Positions 55,645-64,000 of a stretch of 64,000 bases of DNA are shown piece after piece. Under the pieces are notes generated by a model. The model was given only the letters and a program-made list of their open reading frames with translations. It was not told the origin of the DNA and did no database searches. Source of the DNA: Sternotherus odoratus (Eukaryota; Chordata; Testudines; Kinosternidae); NCBI GenBank assembly GCA_032164245.1, contig JAVMKO010000003.1, forward strand, positions 32,797,390 through 32,861,389. Reading direction: 5' to 3'. A program made the translations under genes and the position numbers. The first letter of the stretch is position 1. Each line of letters opens with the position of its first letter.

Positions 55645-56853
55645 GCCCTGGTCCCCACTAGGGCTTAAAGTCGACTTTAGCAGGCTAAAGTCGATTTAAG
55701 CCTGTACCCGTCCTCACCTGCATGCCCTTAAAGTCGATTTTAAGGGCCCTTAAAATCGACTTTATAACTCCTCCCTTACCAGAGGCGTAGCTGAAATCGA
55801 CCTCTCTCTAGGTCGATTTTCAGCTAGTGAGGATGCAGGTGACATTAAGCCTCCGACCTTCCGAGCAGCTCCGCGAACCCCCCACCCACCTGAACAGCCC
55901 CACGCCGGCTCCCCCCGCCCCTGTTCGGGCGGGGGGGTCCGGCGCGGGGCTGTTCAGGCGGGCGGGGGGGTTCGTGGGGCTGCTCGGGCAGGCGGGGGGG
56001 TCTGGCGCGGGGCTGCTCAGGCGGGCGGGGGGGTTCGCAGGGCTGCTCAGGCAGGCGGGGGGGGGGAGTCCGGCACGGGGCTGTTCAGGCGGGCGGGGGG
56101 GTCCGCGGGGTTGCTCGGGCAGGCGGGGGGGTCCGGCACGGGGCTGTTCAGGCGGGCGGGGGGGTTCGCGGGGCTGCTCAGGCAGGTGGGGGGGTCTGGC
56201 GCGGGGCTGTTCAGGTGGGCGGGGGGGTTCGCGGGGCTGCTCAGGTGGGCGGGGGGGTCCGGCGCGGGGCTGCTTGGGCGGGCGGGGGGGTTCGCGGGGC
56301 TGCTCGGGCAGGCGGGGGGGTCCGGCGCGGGGCTGTTCAGGCGGGCGGGGGGGATCGCGGGGCTGTTCAGGCGGGCGGGGGTGTTCGCGGGGCTGCTCGG
56401 GCAGGTGGGGGGGTCTGGCGCGGGGCTGTTCGGGCGGGCGGGGGGGTTCTCGGGGCTGCTTGGGCAGGCGGGAGGTCCGGTGCGGGGCTGTTCAGGCGGG
56501 CGGGGGGGGGGGGTTCACGGGGCTGCTCGGGCAGGGGGGGGTTGGGGTTCGGGGGGCTGCTCAGGCACGCGGGGGGGGTCCGGCGCGGGGCTGTTCCGGC
56601 GGGCGGGGGGGCCCGCGAAGCTGCTCGGACTGGGGCTGGTCCCCTGGGGAGCGTGCCTGGCTGCCCCGAAAGGTGGTGACAGCTGGGGACTCCCGGCACT
56701 GTGGGATAACTACTATGTCGACCCCTGCAAAAGTTTAAGGACAGACACAGTGTTGCTGTCCTCTGTGGGGATGCACTAAGTCCATTTTCTAAAGTCTACT
56801 TTAGAAAATCGACTTAAGGGAAATCGACCTAGTGCTGTAGTGAAGACATACCC
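55645..56853. mobile_element. PIF/Harbinger-like non-autonomous element filled with minisatellite
   Basis: The left end GCCCTGGTCCCCACTAGGGC and right end CTGTAGTGAAGACATACCC are diverged inverted repeats of the same type as the MITE at 57118-57413 (GGGTATGTCTTCACTAC). Flanks are TAA (left) and TTA/TAA (right), in line with the 3-bp TWA duplications of Harbinger. Subterminal AAAGTCGA / TCGACTTTA words are mirrored at both sides. No transposase. Confidence 0.72.
55915..56640. repeat. GC-rich minisatellite, about 64-bp higher-order unit
   Basis: Alternating half-units GTCCGGCGCGGGGCTGTTCA-GGCGGGCGGGGGG and TTCGCGGGGCTGCTCGGGCA-GGCGGGGGG (hyphens inserted) give a dimer of about 64 bp, some eleven times. 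Long open frames here (303, 222 and 154 codons plus, 110 minus) come from the repeat lacking stops; no gene is called. Confidence 0.9.
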
Positions 56854-57117
56854 TTAAAAACACAAAGCTCCTCTGTTCCTTTTTGCATGGAGAGGTCTGC
56901 AAGGAGTTCTGCCTCTAAGACCTGCATAGATGTATTAACAGCATTAGGAGTGAGCTAATACAATGCCATAGAAACCACCTCAAGGTAAATGAGATATTGA
57001 AACAACTCATATCAGTGATCAAAATTATTCTATTTTTCCCTTATACTTTCTCACCATGATGTCAGGGATAAACTAGAAAAGCCATTTTTCCTAAACTTCT
57101 GTGAAGCGTTCTTCTAA
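56854..57117. other. Short flank between two Harbinger-like elements
   Basis: AT-rich; nothing recognised. Confidence 0.5.
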
Positions 57118-57413
57118 GGGTATGTCTTCACTACCCACTGGATCGGCAGGTAGTACTCAATCTATCGGGGATTGATTAATCGTGTCTCATTTAGACACAA
57201 AAAATCACCCCCCAAAGGCACTCCCCATTGAGTCCGGAACTCCGGCTTGCCAAGAGGTGCAAGCGGAGTAGACGGGGGAGCCCGCTGCCACCGTGAGGAC
57301 ACCAGGTAAGTTGATTTAAGATGCACCAACTTCAGCTATGTTATTCATGTAGCTGAAGTTGCATATCTTAGGTCGATCCCGTCCCACTCCCACTCGCTAG
57401 TGTAGAACAAGGC
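57118..57413. mobile_element. PIF/Harbinger MITE
   Basis: A 296-bp element with a perfect TAA duplication at 57115-57117 and 57414-57416. Ends are GGGTATGTCTTCACTACCC and CTAGTGTAGAACAAGGC. The interior carries GACACCAGGTAAGTTGATTT and a small palindrome, CTTCAGCTATGTTATTCATG-TAGCTGAAG. This is a very common type in turtle genomes as I remember them. Confidence 0.88.
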
Positions 57414-57416
57414 TAA

Positions 57417-58274
57417 GAAAAGTAAAAAAGAGCAATGTTTTTTGTTAGACGCACCCATAGTAGACTTTTTAAAATGAGACATGCTGAAGACAAACTGTGG
57501 AAGTGACTGTTAACTGCTGTTTATTCTTAAATAAAAAAGGTTTAGAGAGGGAAGCAAAAGTCTAGCTACCGATGTGACTTCATGATGGATGATTTTAAGA
57601 TTGTAGAAAATCTCTATAATCCCTCAATGCCAGCACTCAAATTTACCAGACACTACCTGGTAAAGCCGCATATTGTCTTGGGCCAAGGAATTAATTGGAA
57701 GTTAAAGACAAGAAGGAAGATATATTGAGTTTCTTTTTTTTAAAGGCTATACAGAGTTATGTAACAAATACTTCAGTGTGCTGAAATTAAATAGGCGAAT
57801 GTCACTTTACAGAACCAGGTCACTGCAGTAGTAAACCTGAGGCAAACCTGCAAGATGAGATACAGTGCCAAGCTGTGCAGGAAATGAAGGGATGTCACTT
57901 TCTCATTGGCCCCTATCATTAAAAGCATAAAAATAAAAGTTCAAGCAGGAAAAAAAAAGAAAGATATTAAAAAGTCTTTGTTAAGAGACAACAAGAACAT
58001 TATGGCAACTGCTGCAGACAGTTCACTTCATTCTGACACAAAAGGAAATTGCCTCACAAAGAAGCCTAAATCCAACAAAATCTTTCCCTTCCTTTTCAAC
58101 AGGTGACAGATGTTATGTCTTTGCTATAGTGTGAGAATAGCTGGAGAAGCAGGGCTATTGGCATGTAGCTCTGAGTTCAGAATGGACACTCTAAGGAAAT
58201 AGGTTCCCCAAATTCAACTCATGGTTCTGCAGTGAATGATATGTGAAGAGAAAACATTGAATTATATGATAGCT
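57417..58274. other. Gene-free AT-rich stretch
   Basis: ORF 57906-58106 is Lys-rich low-complexity text without support. Confidence 0.5.
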
Positions 58275-58610
58275 CAGGGGTTCTCAAACTGGGGGACGTG
58301 ACCCCCCCCCACCTAGGGGGTCGCAGGGTGATTCCCGGGGTGGGGGTGTCGTGACCTCCCGTTCCATTCAGTGGTATTTCTGTGAATGCTCCGAATTCAG
58401 GAGTGTGTCCACCGAAAAGCCGCCGCATGGAACACTTCCGCTGTAATCAGCAGTTTGGTGGGTACACAGAGAAACGCTGCGAGTCCGCCAGAATGCCGCC
58501 AAAACTGGATGTGTTCAATTCGGCGGCGATTTGGCAGACATACCGCAGGGCCACAGCATGCGCGGAACAGCAAAAAGGGGTCTCGAACATAGAAAGTTTG
58601 AGAACCCCTG
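58275..58610. mobile_element. hAT-like MITE
   Basis: Inverted ends CAGGGGTTCTCAAACTG and AGTTTGAGAACCCCTG enclose 336 bp of CpG-rich interior (GAAAAGCCGCCGCATGGAAC, AATTCGGCGGCGATTTGGCA). The flanks share only TAGCT (58270-58274 and about 58613-58617), an imperfect duplication. Overlapping ORFs inside are not genes. Confidence 0.75.
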
Positions 58611-59116
58611 CCTAGCTTGACAGGACAAGTGTTAAAGTGTGGTTCTTGTTTACAACGGCCTCTTGGCATTCTGTGCTTACTGTGACTAGGTGATTTGCTG
58701 AACACAAGCTCAAAACACAAGTTAAAAAAAATGTTCAAAGGCATATATTTAAATCTGTTGAGAAATGAAAAAAAGGGCAAAAGTTGATTTGTGCCCACTC
58801 GTGCTTCCAATAAATCCAATGGGAGTTTTGCCATTGATTTCAATACAGAACTTGTTTGACTTCAGTGTGTGTGATGAAGTTAACATATTTCTCATAGAGT
58901 TTAGTGATCAATAGCATCTGACTGGCCCAATGTGATCCGTGAGGTGTTAGAAGAGGTACTATGTAAGACAAGATTTGGAATATCTTTGTGTGAAGTTATA
59001 TGAGAAAAGAAAATATTTACACTGCTAGGTACAAGATTAAAGCTCAGGACTTCAAAATAGCATTCTCTGAAATGTTTCCAGTTCCATGCACAGGGCCACT
59101 CAGGCAGAATTACAGG
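58611..59116. other. Gene-free stretch
   Basis: AT-rich; nothing recognised. Confidence 0.5.
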
Positions 59117-59130
59117 GTCTTAATACATAG

Positions 59131-59343
59131 ATGAGACAATGGTGTATGGAAAAGGGATTTGGGTTTATTGGGAACTGGGAAAACTTTTGGGAAAGGAGGA
59201 GCCTACACAGGAAAAAAAAGAGATCCAACCTAATCCAAAATGGAATCAGATTATTGGTATGTAAAATTAAAAAAGATTGTAGAGGAGTTTTTAAACTAAG
59301 TGCTGGGGGAAAGTCAACAGGTGAAGAGGAACACATGGCTTGA
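59131..59343 (+). pseudogene. CR1 ORF1 C-terminal fragment
   Basis: The frame reads MRQWCMEKGFGFIGNWENFW, then RSLHRKKKRSNLIQNGIRLL and CRGVFKL. In CR1 elements this is the end of the ORF1 esterase-like protein (FGFI.NWxxFW...NQ.G..LL). It runs open to 59343 past the usual stop position. Confidence 0.72.
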
Positions 59344-59559
59344 CATGGACATCCCTTATATGAGGATCTATTAATAGGGATTGTCTAATCCTAGTAAAGA
59401 GGAGAGGCTACATTTGATAGAGCACAAGTAGAAACTGATAAGAAACAGGAAAACCAAGAGAGAGTCCAATTCAATGACTTCACATAAAGGCAGACAACTA
59501 AACATTGACAAATGCTATGAATGCTGACATACAAATGCTAGACATCTAAATACTCAGAT

Positions 59560-60411
59560 GAGTGAAACTGAGTGTCTGGTATTAAATGAGGATATTAATA
59601 TAAGGGGCATCACAAATATTTGATGGAACAATGATAATCAATGTGACATTGTTATACTTGCATACGAAACAAATGGGCATGATGAAGTAGGTTGTACTGG
59701 TGGGGAGTGGTACCATACTTGAAAGAAAGCATAAAGTCAAGTATAGTAAAAACCATAAATAAATCAAACTGTGTCACAGAATCTCTGTGGATAGGAAATG
59801 CTATGCTTCAATAATAAGAGTATAGCAATAGGAATATATTCCTGACCACCTTACCAGGATGGTGACAGCAACTGTTAAAGGCTCAAAGAGCTTACAGAGG
59901 CTACAAAGGCAGAAAACAATAGCTGATTTCCACTACCCCTGTATAGACTGAATACATGTCACCTCAGAATGGGTTGCAGAGATAACATTTCTAGATGCCA
60001 TTAATGACTGCTTCTTGGCTCTGCAAGTGCTGGAACTCGCATGTGGAAAGGCAATTCTTGATTTAGTCTGAAGTAGAACACAGACCTGGTTCAAAAGGTG
60101 AATAGAGCTGAACTTCTATGTAATGGCAACCATAATGTAATTGAATGTAACATCCTTCAAGGGGTAAAATATCAAAGAAATCCACCACACCAGCACTTTT
60201 TTTTAAAGAACTATATAATTGAGGAAGCTAGTTAAATGGAAATCAAAAGGATCAGTCACAAGAGTGAAATGCCTGTAAACTGCATGAAAACTATTTAAAA
60301 ATATCATAGAGGCTCAAATTGAATTTAAAAAACCCAGAAAGAATCCCCCCCAAAATACCATCATGGTTAAATATCAGGGTAAAATAGACAGTTAGAGACA
60401 AAAAGGCATCC
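59560..60411 (+). pseudogene. CR1 endonuclease region, decayed
   Basis: No long open frame, but the nucleotide text follows the CR1 endonuclease in order: GGATATTAATATAAGGGGCA (near the first catalytic Glu region), AGGAATATATTCCTGACCAC, CAGGATGGTGACAGCAACTG, GACTGCTTCTTGGCTCTGCA, GGCAATTCTTGATTTAGTCT, GACAAAAAGGCATCCTTTAA. Several frameshifts and stops. Confidence 0.75.
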
Positions 60412-60605
60412 TTTAAATATTGGCAGTGATTGTTAGGCAGGCTTCCTGCTTCTGATATTGGTAAAATAGATATTGCTGATAGTTTCTGAGTCTTTTGCTA
60501 GTTACTTTTCAAATTCTTTTTTGGCCTGCTCAATTATACTTCACTTGCTGGACTTTATGCTCCTTTCTATTTTCCTCAGTAGAATTTGTCTTCCATTTTT
60601 TAAAG
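60411..60605 (-). other. Inverted internal segment of the CR1 copy
   Basis: Between CTTTAAA (60411-60417) and TTTAAAG (60599-60605) the CR1 sequence that should follow runs backwards: the reverse complement reads TTTAAAAAATGGAAGACAAA, AAATAGAAAGGAGCATAAAG, AATTGAGCAGGCCAAAAAAG and AAGCAGGAAGCCTGCCTAAC, in normal CR1 order. The inverted 7-mers suggest the breakpoints. Confidence 0.78.
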
Positions 60606-60606
60606 G

Positions 60607-61528
60607 TGACCTGCAACAAGGTAGGTGTTAAACAATCATTTATCAGCAAAGGAGTTATAAACAAAGAATTTACAATTCTACAAGCGAGGTGCACAAGCAC
60701 CACAGAATGGGGATTGCTCAACTCTGTGACTCAGCAAGTCCCACTGGGACATTTCTGATCCAGTATTTTCCAAGCACATGGACTGAAGGTATAAAATAGG
60801 GGACATCATGTGATTACCTTTCTCCCCCTTCATATCCCCCTCCCCCCACGCTGAAGGCAACAAGAATGCAGGGAAGAGAAAGGCTTGAACTGAGGAGACT
60901 GGTCCCAGGCTGATACGGAAAGTCCGTTTGTGTATTAAGAACTGTAACCTACCTGCAGCATCCAGTGGTGTGAGAAAAGCTGTTTGATTCAACTCTGGCT
61001 TAGTGTAAAAGTTTAGGGTTTAGAAGCATATTTATTTTTTATTTTTTATTTTCTTAGGTAACTATTTCTGACCTTTATGCCTACCACTTAGAATCACTTA
61101 AAATCTATATTTAAGTAGTTAATAAACTTATTTTAATGTTTTATCCTTACCAGTGAGTTTGTCTAAAGTGCTTGGAAACTCTGTCCAGGTTACAAAGGCT
61201 GGTGCATGCCCACGTTCCTTGGATGAAGTGGTAAACTAATTAATACGCTGGCACTATTCAATAGAAGGCCTCGATCAGCATAGGCTAGTGTATTTCCGGG
61301 GTGCAAGGCTGGGGGGTTGGGAGCTTTCCCTGTGCATAGTTCATGAGTGGCTTGGAGAGCATTCATGCACCTAAACTGGGTATGCTGCTGCATGCTGGTG
61401 GCTGAGTGATAGCACTGGAGGGATTTGCTGCTTGTCGTTAGCAAAGCATTGTGAGATACAGCTCATCTTCAGAGTTAAGGGGGCACAGCAGGCCCATACT
61501 TCCAGGTTGTACCTGGGGTCCTGTCACA
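60607..61528 (+). mobile_element. Solo LTR, ERV-like, inside CR1
   Basis: TGACCTGCAACAAGGTAGGT ... GGGGTCCTGTCACA, about 922 bp. It carries AGTTAATAAACTTATTTTAA (polyadenylation region, AATAAA at about 61121) and GGTTACAAAGGCTGGTGCAT. I associate it with reptilian ERV LTRs. No target duplication found, and CR1 sequence is missing across the site, so a deletion accompanied or followed insertion. ORFs 60495-60758 and 60678-60992 are not genes. Confidence 0.68.
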
Positions 61529-61849
61529 AGTTAATGTAATGCTTATTTTAAAAAAAGGCTTTAGAGGTGATCCTGTCAGTTAGAGACCAATAAACCTAAC
61601 TTCAGTACTATGTTAATTGGATGAAATTCTAGTAAAGAACAGAATTATAAGACACATAGATGAACCATGTGTGGAAGAGTCAACACAGCTTTTGTAAAGG
61701 GAAATCATGCCTTACCAATATATTAGAAGTCTCTGAAATGTCAACAAGCATGTAGACAAGGCTGAGTCAGTTGGTACAGCATACTTGGACATTTAGAACA
61801 CCTTTAAAAAGGTCCTTCAGCAAAAGCTTTTAAATAAAGTAAACAGTAT

Positions 61850-62400
61850 GTGATAAGAGGGAACTTCCTCTCATGGCTCAGTAACTGGCTGAAAGATGGG
61901 AAACAAAGGATAGATATAAATGGTCATTTTTCACAATGGAATGAGGTAAATAGTGGGGGGCCTCCAAGGACCTTTACTAGGACCAGTTCTGTTCAACATA
62001 CTCATAAATTATCTGGAAAAGTGAGGTGGCATACTTTGCAGATGATACAAAATTACTCAAGATCATTAAGTCCAAAGTTGACAGTGAAGAGTTACAAAGG
62101 GAATCTCACAAAACTAGGTGACTGGACAACAAAGTGACAGATGAAATTCAATATAGATACATGCAAAGTAATGCCCATTGGAAAATATAATCCCAACTAT
62201 ATATGAAATGAGGGTCTAAATTAGCTGTTACCATTCAAGAAAGAGATATTGGTATCATAATGGATAATTCTTTGAAAATATCAGTTCAATGTACAGCAGC
62301 GGTCAAAATGCTAACAGACTGTTAGGCAACATTAAGGAAGGAATAAATAATAAAGCAGAAACATATCATAAAGTTACTATATACCTTCACACTATGCCCA
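61850..62400 (+). pseudogene. CR1 RT fragment
   Basis: The frame at 61850-62137 begins IRGNFLSWLSNWLKDGKQRI, then GHFSQWNEVNSGGPP and DWTTK. Neighbouring frames hold FADDTKLLKI-type text at 62035-62060 (TTTGCAGATGATACAAAATT, the F-A-D-D box). Frameshifts separate these. This is the middle and end of the CR1 RT. Confidence 0.8.
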
Positions 62401-62657
62401 TACCTTGAATACTGAATGCAATTTTGGTTGTCTTCATCTCAGAAAAGCTATATTAGAAATGGAAAAGGTACAGAGAAGGGCAACCAAAATGATTAGGTGG
62501 TATAGAACAGATTCCATATAAGGAGAAATTATGACTTTGACTGTTCAAAAAGAGATGACTAAGGAGGATATGTTAGAGGTGTACCAAATCATGACTGGTG
62601 TGGAGAAAGTGAACAAGGAAGTGTTATTTTCTCCTTCTCATAACACAAGGACTAGGG

Positions 62658-63584
62658 TCAGAGAGGTAGCCGTGTTAGTCTGTAATTGCAGAAATGACAA
62701 AGGGTCCTGTGGCACCTTAAAGACTAACTAAAGTATTGAAGCATAAGCTTTCATGGGCTAATACCCACTTCATCGGACATATGCAGTGAAAGTATCCAGG
62801 GGCAGGTATAAATAGGTAGGCAAGAACCAGGTTAGAGATAACAGGGTTGGTCCAATGAGGCTGAACCAGCTTGTTATCTCTAATCAGGGAGGGTGAGGTA
62901 TTCCTCTAGTAGCTGAATTGGAGGTGTGAACAGCGAGAGAAGAGAAACTGTTCTTGTAGTTAGCTAGCCATTCATAATCCCTATTCAGTCCTGCGTTGAT
63001 GGTGTTAAATTTGCAAATTAATTGCAGCTCTGCAGTTTCTCCTTGCAGTCTGGTCTTGAAGTTTTTTTGCTGCAATATGGTGACTTTTAAATCTGTAATT
63101 ATGTGTGCAGGGAGGTTGAAGTGCTCTCCTACTGGTTTTTGTATATTGCCATTCCTGATGTCTGATATGTGTCCATTTATCCTTTTTCGTAGGGACTGTC
63201 CAGTTTGACCGATGTACATAGCAGTACATCAGCCAAACTGGAGAGTCCATATGATATCAGGAATTTTGATACAATCAATGCAGGACTGAATAGGGATTTT
63301 GAATGGCTAGCTAACTACAAGAACAGTTTCTCTTCTCTCGCTGTTCACACCTCCAATTCAGCTACTAGAGGGATACCTCACCCTCCCTGATTAGAGATAA
63401 CAAGCTGGTTCAGCCTCATTGGACCAACCTTGTTATCTCTAACCTGGTTCTTGCCTACCTATTTATACCTGCCCCTGGATACTTCCACTGCATGCATCTG
63501 ACAAAGTGGGTATTAGCCCATGAAAGCTTATGCTTCGATACTTTAGTTAGTCTTTAAGGTGCCACAGAACCTTTTGTCATTTCT
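62658..63584. mobile_element. Palindromic (head-to-head) Penelope-like insertion
   Basis: Bounded by ACAAGGACTAGGG (62645-62657) and ACAAGCACTAGGG (63585-63597), a 13-bp duplication with one mismatch. Both ends carry the Penelope 3' tail (GCATAAGCTTTCATGGGCTA at 62740 and TAGCCCATGAAAGCTTATGC at 63515). The left arm is minus strand and reaches the YIG motif at about 63220. There it flips, and the right arm is plus strand and holds part of the same 3' region with a deletion. Total 927 bp. Confidence 0.88.
62884..63219 (-). pseudogene. Penelope GIY-YIG endonuclease C-terminal fragment
   Basis: A 111-codon frame begins MYIGQTGQSLRKRINGHISD, continues GNIQKPVGEHFNLPAHIITD, LQGETAELQLICKFNTINAG and ends with the tail NRDYEWLANYKN...SNSATRGIPHPP. 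YIG is intact. The GIY half lies beyond the flip point and is lost, so the domain is incomplete. A second plus-strand copy of its tail (NRDFEWLANYKN) lies at 63205-63390. Confidence 0.88.
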
Positions 63585-63645
63585 ACAAGCACTAGGGGTC
63601 ACTCAATGAAATAGGCAGCAGGTTTAAAACAAAAGGAAGTTGAGA

Positions 63646-64000
63646 GATGCTTAGTCAATGGGTGAGTGCCCTGACACATAATCAAAGACAGGTCCCTAAA
63701 TCCAGGCTGCAGGTTTGGCCACATTCTCTGCTTGAGATGCTAAACTGCAAATTCTTGGCATTAGGTGCCATTAGGACAACAAACCTCCTTCATAACTTTT
63801 ACCTCCGTGATTAGAGTACTCCTCTGGGATGTGGGAGACACCACTGCAAGGTGCTGATTCACGAGGGTGAGAATGGATTTGAAGAGGTTCTCTGCACTCA
63901 CTGGGCTCCCTGTCTCTCAGTTACGCAACTAAACCTTTTCTTAATGTAGCCCATAGTGCCTTAGGCTTAGTATCCAATACCAGGTGTTATGAGTGAGACA
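63646..64000. other. Right edge, weak tRNA-like SINE fragment
   Basis: No gene. 63797-63870 (TGATTAGAGTACTCCTCTGG ... GATGTGGGAGACACC) resembles the tRNA-derived SINE type seen at 52940-53510 in plus orientation, but the B box is degraded, so this is tentative. Confidence 0.4.

Larger units (their letters stand above)
59117..63645 (+). mobile_element. Long CR1 LINE with inversion and two insertions
   Basis: It starts in the end of ORF1, passes through the endonuclease (to about 60411) and has an inverted segment (60411-60605). It is interrupted by an LTR (60607-61528), resumes at 61529 (TTAATGTAATGCTTATTTTA, RT start), runs through the RT end (to 62657), is interrupted by a palindromic Penelope copy, and resumes at 63585 (ACTAGGGGTCACTCAATGAA) to about 63645. 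The 3' terminus is missing. All coding parts are broken. Confidence 0.85.

Noticed and set aside
55827..56779. Gly/Arg-rich ORFs of 303, 222 and 154 codons
   Set aside because: Minisatellite translation inside a Harbinger-like element; no start context or domain.

Overview
This window looks like intergenic chromosomal DNA from a reptile, most likely a turtle. The reasons are the repeat families I recognise: many CR1 LINE fragments, Penelope-like elements with a GIY-YIG endonuclease, SCAN-type Ty3/gypsy elements, hAT and PIF/Harbinger elements and MITEs, and a MIR-like SINE. That assignment comes from memory of these families, not from a search. I see no host protein-coding gene, no functional tRNA or rRNA gene, no operon and no CRISPR. 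Nearly every ORF that can be recognised belongs to a transposable element, and almost all are broken.

Layout. 1-0.6 kb: solo LTR. 0.7-0.83 kb: MITE. 2.6-3.2 kb: inverted Penelope insertion. 3.2-3.8 kb: Harbinger Myb-like gene remnant. 4.06-6.82 kb: near-full-length decayed Penelope element with a perfect 12-bp target duplication. 7.96-9.54 kb: internally deleted CR1. 12.6-12.9 kb: MIR-like SINE split by a MITE. 13.6-15.6 kb: two hAT transposase remnants in opposite orientation, one split by an LTR. 16.8-20.9 kb: minus-strand CR1 carrying a hAT MITE (8-bp duplication) and an RTE-like LINE fragment (9-bp duplication). 21.2-21.9 kb: Penelope fragment. 22.8-35.5 kb: mostly old unique sequence with CR1 tails, a TTTAAA-rich block and a hAT MITE. 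35.5-36.3 kb: LTR. 38.5-39.0 kb: solo LTR. 39.4-40.0 kb: GC-rich foldback transposon.

The core is 41.4-53.5 kb. A CR1 fragment abuts a decayed Ty3/gypsy element (element I) whose domains run gag(SCAN-like)-protease-integrase-RT-RNase H. Integrase precedes RT, the order known for Gmr1-type elements. A second, young element (element II, 47109-50971, minus strand) sits in its 3' part with 4-bp duplications. It has two 424-bp LTRs that look identical, a tRNA-Leu-like primer site, a purine tract and an intact 552-codon gag-protease ORF, but no integrase or RT. Its 5' LTR was then hit by a hAT element (8-bp duplication) just downstream of the TATA-like box. The 3' LTR assigned to element I carries another solo LTR. 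Further right a solo LTR related to element II splits a tRNA-derived SINE.

The right end (53.8-64 kb) holds another CR1 fragment, an ERV-like LTR, a Harbinger-like element filled with GC-rich minisatellite, a Harbinger MITE, a hAT MITE, and a long CR1 (59.1-63.65 kb) with an internal inversion, an LTR and a palindromic Penelope copy. Many of these insertions can be ordered in time by nesting; the best candidates for recent activity are element II and the hAT copy inside it.
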